Assembly (NCBI GenBank): GCA_009646425.1
Contig: WJBW01000001.1
Location: forward strand, 368,146 to 432,145
Length of the DNA: 64,000 nucleotides
Direction: 5' to 3'
Source of the DNA: Burkholderiales bacterium LSUCC0115
GTDB lineage: Bacteria; Pseudomonadota; Gammaproteobacteria; Burkholderiales; Burkholderiaceae_A
The notes beneath the pieces are model-generated. The model saw nothing but the letters and a program-made list of their open reading frames with translations. It ran no database searches and was not told the DNA's origin. Of this stretch, positions 9,439 to 17,800 are shown piece by piece. Positions within the stretch are counted from its first letter, which is position 1. Every line of letters starts with the position of its first letter. The position numbers and the translations under genes were made by a program.

Positions 9439-10100
9439 GAGTTCTGCTCGTCGAAGACGACCAACCGCTGGGTCGCGGCCTGAAGAAAGGGTTGGAACAA
9501 AATGGCTTTGCGGTGGATTGGGTCCAAGACGGGCAGGCTGGTTTACGCGAGGGCGCCCAGACGCAGTACGGCGCCATCGTGCTGGATCTTGGGCTCCCCC
9601 AGGCCACTGGAATGACTGTTCTATCGGGTCTTCGGGCCCAGGGTGTCGATACACCCGTGCTCATCCTGACGGCCCACGACCACCTGGACTCGCGCGTCCA
9701 GGGGTTGGACCTGGGTGCAGACGACTACATGGTCAAGCCCATCGACATTCGCGAACTGTCGGCCAGGCTTCGAGCAGCCATCAGAAGGGGCCAAGGGCTG
9801 GCCCACTCGGCTTTTAGCATTGGCCAATTGACGATTGATCCCGCCAAACGAGAGGCGACCTGGGATGGTCAGGGGCTGGACTTAACACCCAGAGAGTTTG
9901 ATGTGCTGCACGTGCTGGCCCTGGGTAAGGGCAGAGTCCTAACCAGAGGACAGATCGAACAGCAGATGACATCCTGGGGCCAGACCATCGAGAGCAATGC
10001 GGTCGAGGTTCACATTCATCACCTGCGCAAGAAAATGCCAGACCTCCCACTAAAGACGATTCGTGGCGTTGGCTATCAACTACTGGACAATCATGCGTAG
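9435..10100 (+). CDS. OmpR-family response regulator (QseB/PmrA-like)
   Basis: A 221-residue two-domain regulator. The receiver domain has acidic residues at 8-9, the phosphoacceptor Asp51 in VLDLGLP, and the conserved lysine in MVKPIDI. The C-terminal winged helix carries LTPREFDVLHVLA and VEVHIHHLRKKM. It overlaps the cytochrome b561 stop by four bases and the kinase start by eight, so the pair is translated with the cytochromes. Likely targets are this cluster or membrane and metal stress genes, but nothing in the sequence shows the signal. Confidence 0.85.
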   Translation: MRVLLVEDDQPLGRGLKKGLEQNGFAVDWVQDGQAGLREGAQTQYGAIVLDLGLPQATGMTVLSGLRAQGVDTPVLILTAHDHLDSRVQGLDLGADDYMVKPIDIRELSARLRAAIRRGQGLAHSAFSIGQLTIDPAKREATWDGQGLDLTPREFDVLHVLALGKGRVLTRGQIEQQMTSWGQTIESNAVEVHIHHLRKKMPDLPLKTIRGVGYQLLDNHA

Positions 10101-11163
10101 ATTCAGCATCGAGCGCCGAATTCTGGCGGTCTCCCTGGTCACACTGCTCCTGATATGGGTCGGTGGAATGGGATTCTTGTACTTCGAGCTGACGCATGAA
10201 ATCGACGAGCTCGCACCGCACCTATTCCCTGGCCAAGATGCCTTGGAGCACACCGAAGAGCTGCGGGAGGCCTTGGCCACCACCCTCTTCTACCCACTAA
10301 TCGCCGGCCTGCCTTTGCTGGGCGGTGCGCTCTTGCTGGTGATTTACACCGGCTTTCGGCCGATCCGGCAGCTCAAACAGACCATCGAGAGCCAAGACCC
10401 CTCTGCTCTCAAGCCCCTGCCCACCGATCAACTACCCACCGAGTTGATGCCCATGGTGAGCGCGCTCAACCAGCTCTTTGCTCGAACCTCAGACCTGGTG
10501 GCAAGGGAGAAAAGGCTGACCGCTGATGCAGCACATGAGCTTCGCACACCCTTGGCGACCATCCAGGCAAATGCCCAGAGCTTGCAGACCATTATCACAC
10601 CGGGTTCCGAACACGCAGACCTGTTGGCCGACATGCTGGCGGGCTGTGAGCGGGCCAAGCGGGCGATTGATCAGATGCTGGAACTCGCCCGACTCGAACA
10701 CGACCTGCAGGCAGACGACATCCAAAGCATCAATCTGGCTGAGTTGGTCCGACAGGAAGTCGCGCTCCTCTTGCCAATGGCTCAGCAGAAGCAGCTTGAG
10801 GTGGAACTGGAGGCACCAGACGTGCTGACGATTACAAATCGAGAGGCCATTCTCAAGACCGCCCTCACGAATCTACTCTCCAATGCCATCAAGTTCTCCC
10901 CTGTGTCAGGTCGGGTCCAGGTCTCGATCAACCAAACGGCATCCATCGCCATTGTTCGGATCGAAGACAGTGGTGCAGGCCTCACACCCGATCAAATCCA
11001 ACGGCTGGGCGAAAGGTTTTTCCGAGTAGACTCCAACAAACCGGGCACAGGTTTGGGCTGGTCGATAGTTCGTCAGTGCGTTGAACTCATGCACGGTCGG
11101 ATCAAGGCCAAGCCAAGCGCCGCTCTCGGAGGGCTACTGGTAGAGTTGGAGCTCCCGACCTAA
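10093..11163 (+). CDS. Sensor histidine kinase (QseC-like)
   Basis: A 356-residue inner-membrane kinase with two membrane helices (about 9-32 and 65-88) enclosing a short periplasmic loop of about 35 residues. A HAMP-like linker follows, then the dimerisation motif ADAAHELRTPLAT with the phosphorylated His148. The ATP-binding N, G1 and G2 boxes (TNLLSNAIKFSP, EDSGAGL, GTGLGWSIV) complete it. The sensor loop is too short for a separate fold, so it may sense through membrane or charge effects, as PmrB and QseC relatives do. It is the cognate partner of the regulator that it overlaps by eight bases. Confidence 0.85.
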   Translation: MRRFSIERRILAVSLVTLLLIWVGGMGFLYFELTHEIDELAPHLFPGQDALEHTEELREALATTLFYPLIAGLPLLGGALLLVIYTGFRPIRQLKQTIESQDPSALKPLPTDQLPTELMPMVSALNQLFARTSDLVAREKRLTADAAHELRTPLATIQANAQSLQTIITPGSEHADLLADMLAGCERAKRAIDQMLELARLEHDLQADDIQSINLAELVRQEVALLLPMAQQKQLEVELEAPDVLTITNREAILKTALTNLLSNAIKFSPVSGRVQVSINQTASIAIVRIEDSGAGLTPDQIQRLGERFFRVDSNKPGTGLGWSIVRQCVELMHGRIKAKPSAALGGLLVELELPT

Positions 11164-11180
11164 CGGAGTTGCCTGGTCTC

Positions 11181-12089
11181 ATGCACGGCCTTCATCACCA
11201 CGGACCACTCGACAGCGAAATCGGCCACCAGCGGCAGCACCACATTGGTGTCCGAAGCCTGGGCGTCGCGATTGCACTGACCGGCGGATTCGCTGTGGTG
11301 GAACTGCTGACCGGTCTATGGTCGGGATCTCTGGCCCTGGTCTCTGATGCGGGACACATGGCCACCGACGCAACTGCGTTGCTTATTGCCTTGTTTGCTC
11401 AAATTCTGGCGCGTCGACCAGCCACGGAGGCTTTCTCGTATGGATATGGTCGCATCGAGGCCCTGGCCGCACTCATCAACGGCTTGGTGCTGCTAGCACT
11501 GACCGTTTGGATCGTTGTCGAGGCGATTGATCGGTTCACCGCACCTCATGCCATTCAGAGCACAGCACTCATGGCTGTGGCTGCCTTTGGTCTAGTCGTA
11601 AACCTCGCAGTCGCCTGGGCCCTATCCAGAGACCGACACGACTTGAACACCAAAGCAGCTCTGGCCCACGTCATGGGGGATTTGCTCGGATCTCTAGCAG
11701 CACTGGGCTCTGGAGTCGCCCTGTACCTCGGTGCGCCCAACTGGGTCGACCCAGCGCTTTCGCTTCTGATCTGCCTGCTGATCTTCCGATCAGCCTGGGC
11801 GGTGAGTCGAACCTCTTTCAACATTCTGATGGAGCGCGTGCCTGAGGGCTTAGATGCCACCCATGTTTTCGCGATCATGAGCGCAGTACCTGATGTCCAT
11901 CACGTTCACAACCTGCACATATGGGAACTCGCGCCCGGACAGGTAGCCCTGACAGCGCACCTTCAAGTGAGTCGGCTTGAGAAGTGGCCCGAGACCATGG
12001 AGAGGCTCTTGGCCTGTCTTCACCAACAAGGCATTGACCACGTCACCTTGCAGCCAGAGCCTCTAGAGGGCTCTGCCCATCTGAAATAA
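11181..12089 (+). CDS. Cation diffusion facilitator (zinc/cadmium exporter)
   Basis: A 302-residue CDF transporter. It has a histidine-rich N terminus (HGLHHHG), six membrane helices with the metal-binding HxxxD motifs in SDAGHMATDA (TM2) and AHVMGDLLG (TM5), and a C-terminal cytoplasmic ferredoxin-like domain with HVHNLHIWEL. These export Zn2+ or similar ions in exchange for protons. The ATG at 11181 was preferred over an upstream TTG that sits directly on the GGAG ribosome binding site. It lies 17 bases after the kinase gene, so the two-component system may regulate it. Confidence 0.85.
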   Translation: MHGLHHHGPLDSEIGHQRQHHIGVRSLGVAIALTGGFAVVELLTGLWSGSLALVSDAGHMATDATALLIALFAQILARRPATEAFSYGYGRIEALAALINGLVLLALTVWIVVEAIDRFTAPHAIQSTALMAVAAFGLVVNLAVAWALSRDRHDLNTKAALAHVMGDLLGSLAALGSGVALYLGAPNWVDPALSLLICLLIFRSAWAVSRTSFNILMERVPEGLDATHVFAIMSAVPDVHHVHNLHIWELAPGQVALTAHLQVSRLEKWPETMERLLACLHQQGIDHVTLQPEPLEGSAHLK

Positions 12090-12093
12090 AAAA

Positions 12094-12113
12094 GGCCCCT
12101 CCGAAGAGGGGCC
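12094..12113 (-). terminator. Rho-independent terminator of the peroxidase gene
   Basis: An 8-bp perfect stem (GGCCCCTC / GAGGGGCC) with a four-base loop. The A-run at 12087-12093 becomes a T-run on the minus strand. It serves the minus-strand peroxidase gene, and the hairpin may also stop plus-strand transcripts from the CDF gene less efficiently. Confidence 0.8.
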
Positions 12114-12140
12114 AAAGCATCCAACACCCTATCCCTAGCG

Positions 12141-13151
12141 TTACTTGCTAAAGGGTGTCGGACGAGGTGTCTTGTCGCTCGAAGGCGGCAGGATCGGCAG
12201 ACGGAAGAGCGGCTGATCACCTGTCAGAGTCTTCAAGAAGGCCACAATCTTTGTGTTCTCGTCCTTGGTGAAGTTCTTGCCCAACTGTAGGCGACCCATG
12301 ACATCCACAGCCTCGGACAAGGTATTCGCAGCCCCGTCGTGGAAATACGGATAGGTCAACTCCACGTTACGCAGCGTTGGCACCTTGAAGTTAAAGCGGT
12401 CGACTTCTTGACCGGTCACTGCAGAACGTCCTTCTGCACCGCCCTTGGTCTTGTATGGCGCAACCACACCCATCTTCTGGAAGGAGTTGCCACCCAATGC
12501 AGGGCCGTTGTGACAGGCCACACAGCCACTATCTTGAAAGAGTTTTAGGCCAGCCAGCTCTTTGGGGGTCATGGCCTCCTTGTTGCCCAACAGCCACTGG
12601 TCAAAGCGGGAATTGGGCGTGACCAAGGTCTTTTCAAACTCGGCAATGGCCTCCGTCACCTGATCAATGGTGATCTTGTCCTTGCCGAAGACCGTCTTGA
12701 ACTCCCGGGCGTAAGCCGGAATCGACTCAATTACACCAATGGCCAAGGTGTGGGTGAAGGCCATCTCACCGGGATTGGCAATCGGGCCGCCGGCCTGCTC
12801 TTTGAGGTCAGCTGCGCGTCCGTCCCAGAACTGGGCCAGGTTCATGCTGGAGTTCAAGACCGTTGGCGAGTTGATGGGGCCCTGCTGCCACTTGTCACCG
12901 ATGGAGGTGGGTAGGTTATCGGACCCTCCCATGGACAGGTTGTGACAGGAGTTACAGGATATGAAGCCAGACTTGGACAGACGCGGATCAAAATAAAGTT
13001 TCTTGCCCAGCTCAGACTTGCCCAGGTTTACATTGGCCGCGGGCTTGACGATCTGGAACAGACCGCCTTCGGTGTTCTGTGCAGAGGCCGATCCTGCTGC
13101 AAGGGCAGCCGACATCACGCCGACTGAAACGAGTTGATGAAGTGTCTTCAC
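12141..13151 (-). CDS. ccpA: Diheme cytochrome c peroxidase
   Basis: A 336-residue periplasmic enzyme with a signal peptide (cleavage near ASA-Q at about 24). It has two heme sites, CNSCH at 66-70 and CVACH at 210-214. YPYFHDGAANTL and FDPRLSKSG further mark the bacterial diheme peroxidase family. It reduces H2O2 to water with electrons from cytochrome c. Its promoter region contains a perfect FNR-type palindrome about 63 bases before the ATG, and a divergent FNR-like gene lies beyond it, which fits oxygen-controlled expression as in other proteobacterial ccp genes. Confidence 0.9.
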   Translation of the reverse strand: MKTLHQLVSVGVMSAALAAGSASAQNTEGGLFQIVKPAANVNLGKSELGKKLYFDPRLSKSGFISCNSCHNLSMGGSDNLPTSIGDKWQQGPINSPTVLNSSMNLAQFWDGRAADLKEQAGGPIANPGEMAFTHTLAIGVIESIPAYAREFKTVFGKDKITIDQVTEAIAEFEKTLVTPNSRFDQWLLGNKEAMTPKELAGLKLFQDSGCVACHNGPALGGNSFQKMGVVAPYKTKGGAEGRSAVTGQEVDRFNFKVPTLRNVELTYPYFHDGAANTLSEAVDVMGRLQLGKNFTKDENTKIVAFLKTLTGDQPLFRLPILPPSSDKTPRPTPFSK

Positions 13152-13213
13152 TTCCTTCTCCCTGTGGTGGTTACATTCACACCAATAGTCTGAGTGCCCC
13201 CAACCGATGGGTA

Positions 13214-13227
13214 TTGACCAAAGTCAA
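13214..13227. promoter_or_regulatory. FNR/ANR-type box
   Basis: TTGAC-CAAA-GTCAA is a perfect 14-bp inverted repeat, one symmetric change from the FNR consensus TTGATnnnnATCAA. It lies in the gap between the peroxidase gene (minus) and the FNR-like regulator gene (plus), 63 bases upstream of the peroxidase ATG. That position suits activation of the peroxidase. The nearby regulator has the E-x-x-S-R recognition residues that read TTGA half-sites. Confidence 0.7.
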
Positions 13228-13383
13228 GCCAAACCCTCCCCTCACAAGATTCTTTGACCTGCCTCAAAGCCACATGCGCGCCTCGGTCCAGACGAGAGAG
13301 TCGTGCCCCATCTGCGTTACCCCTAGGGTCAAAATGGTGATTTAACCGGTGACCCGCTGGTGCAGCATGCATAATCAAACGGC

Positions 13384-14100
13384 ATGAAAACCATCCAGAT
13401 CAAAGCCGCCTGGAACGGCCACAGCGACTGCCTAAGCTGCGGGATTCGCCAGTCGGCCCTCTTCTCTGACATCCCAGAGGATCAGTTTGCAGACTTCCAT
13501 CGTCAGGTCGACGACTTAGAGTTCCCCAAAGATGCGGCGATCTTTCATCAAGGTGACTCCGCTGAATACGTCTTCACCCTGCGGACCGGCCTGATCAAGA
13601 TCGTCCTGCTCGCGCCAAACGGAGAGGAGCGCACCCTGAGGGTCATCCAGCCTGGTGCCCTCGCTGGTCTGGATGCCATCACAACTGGCCGCTATGGTCA
13701 CACCGCAGTGGCCCTGGGCGCCGTCAAGGTCTGCCGACTGCCCATCTCTCTCATCAAGGACCTAGATGCCAAGCTACCGGCCTTGCACAAGAGGCTCATG
13801 GAGAAGTGGACTGAGGCTCTGCATGAGTCCGAGAGCTGGTTTGCGGAGCTCAATACCGGAACCGCAGAGCAGCGCCTGGCGCGCTTTCTGATCAAACTCT
13901 CCCAGCAAGACGGTGGGGTTACCACGGCTCACCTCTTCCGGCGGGATGAAATGGGCTCCATGCTGGGTGTCACCCTGGAGACCATCAGCAGGCGCCTATC
14001 CACGCTGAAAAAAGACGGGGTTATTCAGATGGCCACCAGCCAGAGCCCGACTGTGACCATCACCAACATGGCGGCCCTGAAAAAAATGGCTGGAGATTAA
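13384..14100 (+). CDS. Crp/FNR-family regulator, FNR-like
   Basis: A 238-residue regulator with a cyclic-nucleotide-like beta-roll (about 25-140) and a C-terminal winged helix. The recognition helix GVTLETISRRLSTL has the E-x-x-S-R pattern of FNR. Cysteines occur at 16, 19 and 117. E. coli FNR uses four cysteines for its oxygen-sensitive 4Fe-4S cluster. The last N-terminal one has no equivalent here, so cluster binding is uncertain; a non-cysteine fourth ligand or another mode is possible. It is divergent from the diheme peroxidase gene, with an FNR box between them. Confidence 0.82.
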   Translation: MKTIQIKAAWNGHSDCLSCGIRQSALFSDIPEDQFADFHRQVDDLEFPKDAAIFHQGDSAEYVFTLRTGLIKIVLLAPNGEERTLRVIQPGALAGLDAITTGRYGHTAVALGAVKVCRLPISLIKDLDAKLPALHKRLMEKWTEALHESESWFAELNTGTAEQRLARFLIKLSQQDGGVTTAHLFRRDEMGSMLGVTLETISRRLSTLKKDGVIQMATSQSPTVTITNMAALKKMAGD

Positions 14101-14159
14101 GCTAAACGGCAAGCAATAATCAGCCGTATGCCATACAGACTTTTTGTAAACTACTCTTC

Positions 14160-14297
14160 ATGCGCAAACTGACCGAATACCGCATCAGCGGCACCAAATA
14201 CTATGCTGTCTACCAGGACGGCATTTGTATTTTTTACGGTCCCTCCAAGATTCACGCAGAGCTGCTGGTGATGGGCCTAGAGCCCGAGATGCATTAA
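14160..14297 (+). CDS. Small conserved-looking hypothetical protein (45 residues)
   Basis: A short ORF starting MRKLTEYRISGTKYYAVYQD and ending at the TAA at 14295-14297. It is basic at the N terminus and rich in tyrosine and isoleucine, with no membrane segment or signal. It fills the gap between the FNR-like gene and flaG and reads as a compact globular peptide (alternating strand pattern, then a helix HAELLVMGL) rather than noise. No ribosome binding site is obvious. I do not recognise the family; the call rests on composition and position only. Confidence 0.45.
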   Translation: MRKLTEYRISGTKYYAVYQDGICIFYGPSKIHAELLVMGLEPEMH

Positions 14298-14318
14298 GCC
14301 GCCAACGGCGACTTGGCC

Positions 14319-14705
14319 TCAGGCCGACTGATTGATCAGCAGGCCTTCGATCGACATCAGATTCCGACTAATCCGCAGCATCTCTTCGCTGGGAATCGAC
14401 CTGACCAGCTCACCGGTATTGGGATTGAGCACGCGGGTCACGATGTCACCTGCCACCTCGTCCACGGACAAAGCCAGGCTGCGACCGGAGTCCTCTAGCT
14501 GTTGCGAGATCTGTTTGACCAGAGCCTGGGCAGACTCTCTGGACAGGCTGACACGAGACAGATCTGGGGTGGGTAGGTCCATGGCGTCCACCCGAGCGTC
14601 TGCCCTGGCGAGCTCAGCCAGCGCCTGGGGTGCTCGAACCTGGGCCGTATAGCCCCGGACTGCCAGCGCCTGGTCGCTTAATAGGGACACCTCTAGGTTT
14701 GCCAT
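14319..14705 (-). CDS. FlaG-like protein
   Basis: A 128-residue protein whose C-terminal half has the FlaG pattern: LALSVDEVAGDIVTRVLN, then GELVRSIPSEEMLRISRN and GLLINQSA. FlaG affects flagellar filament length and is normally coded beside flagellin and fliD. No flagellar gene is present in this window, so this is an orphan copy. The N-terminal half has no features I recognise. It is transcribed convergently with the small ORF before it and divergently from the repeat-protein genes after it. Confidence 0.7.
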   Translation of the reverse strand: MANLEVSLLSDQALAVRGYTAQVRAPQALAELARADARVDAMDLPTPDLSRVSLSRESAQALVKQISQQLEDSGRSLALSVDEVAGDIVTRVLNPNTGELVRSIPSEEMLRISRNLMSIEGLLINQSA

Positions 14706-14734
14706 AGCGCCTTTATCCTAACAAAATACGGGCT

Positions 14735-15088
14735 ATGGATGAAGACTTCAAAGTTGCGCAGCAAGCCCTGGCCATCGGCGCCAACTATCAGGCCTTTGAG
14801 ATCTTTTTCATGATGGAGCAGGCCAACACCGACAGTAACTTTATTAATTGCTGCCGAATGGCCATGCGGGGCCAGCTTTGCTCAGAGCATCAGACCCAGC
14901 TTTTTGACCGGCTGGAGCACGAGGTCAAGATGAACAATGGCCGAGCGACCTATAACTACGCTCTGGTATTAGAGCGCCTGGGCGGTCAGAACCAAAAAGT
15001 CATTGAATTGCTTCACAAAGCCCAACTTCTGGGCGTCCCCGAGGCCGAGGGCTCTCTTAACAAATTGATTTATACGGGAAATCTCTAA
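14735..15088 (+). CDS. Repeat protein, short member of a three-gene paralog set
   Basis: A 117-residue cytoplasmic protein with helical repeats of the Sel1/TPR type. It shares with the next two genes a start in which a helix leads into a YQAFEIFFMM-like segment, then a GQL-containing helix, then a GRATYNYALVLERLGG-like repeat. The other two are about 100 residues longer, so this may be a shortened paralog that stops after the second repeat. Such proteins usually act as scaffolds. Its partner is not evident. Confidence 0.7.
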   Translation: MDEDFKVAQQALAIGANYQAFEIFFMMEQANTDSNFINCCRMAMRGQLCSEHQTQLFDRLEHEVKMNNGRATYNYALVLERLGGQNQKVIELLHKAQLLGVPEAEGSLNKLIYTGNL

Positions 15089-15207
15089 AACTGGGCTTTT
15101 TTGGGTGGGTCGCAGCCCTTTGGGAGAGGCTTTTTGCCCAAAAGATCTCATAGGGACCGAGGTGCTCAGTTAAACTTACGACACAGTTTTTTCCCGAGGT
15201 TTTCCCC

Positions 15208-15861
15208 ATGCCCATGCTTATCGACGACGCAAAGGCTTGCCTGATCGCAGGCAAGTACCGAGTTGCATTCGAGATTCTGATGGAGATGGCCATGGACGAC
15301 AGCCAGCCCGCCATCATGTTGCTGTCGGACATGTGCATCAAGGGTCAACTGGCCGAAGATCACCTGGCTCAACTCCAAGACCATCTGAACCGAAAGGCTA
15401 GCCGGGGTTGGGGTGCTGTGCAATTCAACCTGGGCGTCATCTACGAGCGTGGCATTAATGCCGAGAAGGATCTTGAGCGATCCAAGAGATACTACCGACA
15501 AGCAGCGGATCAACTGGTGCCGCAGGCCCACGTCAACCTGGCCTACATCTACCTGAACCAAGACCCCAAGGACGTTGAGAAGGCGCTTGAACACCTAGAA
15601 GAGGCCATCGAGTTAGGCTCGACCGCTGCCTGTAACACTATGGGACTCCTTTACATGAAGGGTGAGCACGTAGAAAAAAACACCACCAAGGCATTTGGCT
15701 ATCTGTACGCTGGGGCTCGGGAAAAAGGCGAAGAGGCCAAAAAGAATTTGTTCCTGCTGCAGACCCTCTACCCCATGAATGACTTTGCGGAGGGCAAGGA
15801 CTTGGCCAGCGAGATTGTGATTCGCATGGCCAATGCCCGAGACCGCTACTCCATCGACTAA
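15208..15861 (+). CDS. Sel1-like repeat protein, second paralog
   Basis: A 217-residue, soluble, helical protein. The N-terminal part repeats the theme of the preceding gene (KYRVAFEILMEMAMDD, GQLAEDHLAQL). It continues into Sel1-type repeats: VQFNLGVIYERGINAEKDL, AHVNLAYIYLNQDPKD and ACNTMGLLYMKGEHVEKN, each an Ala/Gly-patterned helix pair. There is no signal peptide. It is separated from the first paralog by about 120 bases, which may hold its own promoter, and from the third by 26. The role is probably protein-protein contact. Confidence 0.75.
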   Translation: MPMLIDDAKACLIAGKYRVAFEILMEMAMDDSQPAIMLLSDMCIKGQLAEDHLAQLQDHLNRKASRGWGAVQFNLGVIYERGINAEKDLERSKRYYRQAADQLVPQAHVNLAYIYLNQDPKDVEKALEHLEEAIELGSTAACNTMGLLYMKGEHVEKNTTKAFGYLYAGAREKGEEAKKNLFLLQTLYPMNDFAEGKDLASEIVIRMANARDRYSID

Positions 15862-15887
15862 CAACTATAAAAACCTAGAAGAACCCC

Positions 15888-16547
15888 ATGGCTTACGACT
15901 TAGAAGACGGTGAACGCGCGATCAAGCTGGGCGCATATCGTCAGGCGTTCGAGATTTTCATGATGCTCTGCGTCAACCAAGAAGATCCCGCGTTCTACAA
16001 ACTCTCCGAGATGGCGATCAACAAACAGCTTGAAGAGGACGAGCTGCAGCGTCTGATCGACATGATGAAGGAGGAGGTACGTAAGAAAAACGGTGAGGCC
16101 ACTTTCAACCTGGCAGTGGTTTATTGGCGAGCCCCCTATGCCACCAAAGATATTGTGAAAGCGGTCGAGTACCTAAACGCCGCCTGCCGCATGGAGGTGG
16201 CCCAGGCCTTTGTCGCGCTGGCCAAACTCTACATGGGGGAGGGAGCGCACCTGCCCCTGGCCACCGGCTCCAACATCATGAATCTTTTGCACCAGGGCTT
16301 TGAGCATGGCTCTGTCGAAGCAGCTCACCTCATTGCCAAGGAGCATTTGAGCGGTCATCACGCCAAGAAAGACAACTACGAGGCCTTTAAATACCTGTTC
16401 ATCGCAGGTCGGCTGGGGATTACCGAGGCTAAGAAACACACCATGGTCATGCAAGGTTTAAACGCATCGCCAGAATTCAAAATGGCCCAGCAAGAGGCCA
16501 TGCAGCTCATCGAGCATCTGGAGAACCAGATGGTCAAGTGGGTCTAA
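15888..16547 (+). CDS. Sel1-like repeat protein, third paralog
   Basis: A 219-residue paralog of the two genes before it: AYRQAFEIFMMLCVNQ near the start, KQLEEDELQRLIDMM, then EATFNLAVVYWRAPYATKD and three further Sel1-type helix pairs (AFVALAKLYMGEG, AAHLIAKEHLSGH, AFKYLFIAGRLG). It is cytoplasmic by composition and probably co-transcribed with the second paralog. Its last four bases overlap the end of the convergent flavoprotein gene. The set looks like two tandem duplications followed by divergence. Confidence 0.75.
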   Translation: MAYDLEDGERAIKLGAYRQAFEIFMMLCVNQEDPAFYKLSEMAINKQLEEDELQRLIDMMKEEVRKKNGEATFNLAVVYWRAPYATKDIVKAVEYLNAACRMEVAQAFVALAKLYMGEGAHLPLATGSNIMNLLHQGFEHGSVEAAHLIAKEHLSGHHAKKDNYEAFKYLFIAGRLGITEAKKHTMVMQGLNASPEFKMAQQEAMQLIEHLENQMVKWV

Positions 16548-17800
16548 TCGGTCACCATTCGTTTTAAAGCGTGGGCGCAGGCATACCCACTGGCCCAGGC
16601 CCACTGAAAGTTGTGACCGCCCAGATGGCCGGTCACATCCAAGCACTCCCCAATAAAGTACAGCGAACGATGCCGGCGACTGGCCATGGTTTTGGGGTCT
16701 AGCTCAGCGGTGTCGACGCCCCCCAGCATCACCTCTGCCTTGTTCCAGCCCTGATGGCCAGCGGGCGTTACCTTGAAGTCCGATAGCCGCGCCAGCACGG
16801 CCTGTCTATCCTTGCCCTTCAATTCCGCCCACTTTCGACCAGTGGGCTCCACTTGCTCCGCCAGTGCCTTGGCCAGGCGCTCCGGCAGATGCTGACCCAG
16901 AATCTGGGCCAGGTTCAGCCGCCCCACAACCCTCTCATCGAATAACTCGGCAAGGACATCCCCATCGCCGAGAGCGTCATCAAGAGCTGCCCACAGCCAA
17001 TTGAGGCGGACCGACTCCCCCAGCTGCCAGTAACTACTGGCTTGCAGAATGGCTGGACCCGAGAGCCCCTTGTGGGTAAACAGCAGGTCTTCTTCAAAGC
17101 TCGCCTGGCCATAGGACGGCTCGACGCCCTTTGGGCTGCCCGCATGGATTTCAACCGGCGCACTTAGACCGGCGAGTCCCTGGAAAAATGCGGTCTGCTC
17201 ACCAGTAAAGGCCAACGGAACCAGGCCCGGCCGAACCGGCGTCACGGCAAGCCCCAGGCTGCGTGCAAAGTCCAAGCCCCAAGCACTGGCCCCAATGGCA
17301 GGCACCGGCAGGCCACCTGTTGCCACCACCAACTGACCCGCCAGAGTGTCACCCTGGCCCTGGGTCTGAACCCGCCAATGAGCCCCCTCGGCACGAATGG
17401 CCGCGACCGACACCGGATGTCGAACCTCGACACCACCCGCCTGACACTCATCGATGAGCAACTTGATGATCTGCGTTGCGCTGTCGTTACAAAACAGCTG
17501 GCCTTTGTGCTTTTCGTGAAAGGCAATGCCATGGTCTCGCACCAGGCTGATGAACTGTTTGGATCGATAGCCGGCCAGCGCCGGTTTTACAAACCCTGGG
17601 TTGAGACTGAGAAAGTGTTCAGGGCTTGTGTTGCGGTTGGTGAAATTGCAACGACCCCCACCGCTGATCCGGATCTTTTCGCCAATCGTCTGGGCATGGT
17701 CCAGCACCAGAACCGACAGGCCACGCTGACCTGCAACGCCGGCGCAGAAGAGTCCTGCCGCGCCAGCGCCAATGACAACAACGTCGTAATTAGCCTTCAA
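16544..17800 (-). CDS. HI0933/BaiN-family flavoprotein
   Basis: A 418-residue oxidoreductase with an N-terminal FAD-binding motif (VVVIGAGAAGLFCA) and the family signature GEKIRISGGGRCNFTN. Near the C terminus are GGVDTAELDPKTM and the FAD-contacting GECLDVTGHLGGHNFQWAWASG. This matches the HI0933/YhiN/BaiN group, whose general role is unclear; BaiN in gut clostridia reduces bile-acid intermediates. The start is TTG at 17800, inside the last codons of dps, with an 11-base overlap. There is no better start before the FAD motif. Confidence 0.8.
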   Translation of the reverse strand: MKANYDVVVIGAGAAGLFCAGVAGQRGLSVLVLDHAQTIGEKIRISGGGRCNFTNRNTSPEHFLSLNPGFVKPALAGYRSKQFISLVRDHGIAFHEKHKGQLFCNDSATQIIKLLIDECQAGGVEVRHPVSVAAIRAEGAHWRVQTQGQGDTLAGQLVVATGGLPVPAIGASAWGLDFARSLGLAVTPVRPGLVPLAFTGEQTAFFQGLAGLSAPVEIHAGSPKGVEPSYGQASFEEDLLFTHKGLSGPAILQASSYWQLGESVRLNWLWAALDDALGDGDVLAELFDERVVGRLNLAQILGQHLPERLAKALAEQVEPTGRKWAELKGKDRQAVLARLSDFKVTPAGHQGWNKAEVMLGGVDTAELDPKTMASRRHRSLYFIGECLDVTGHLGGHNFQWAWASGYACAHALKRMVTD

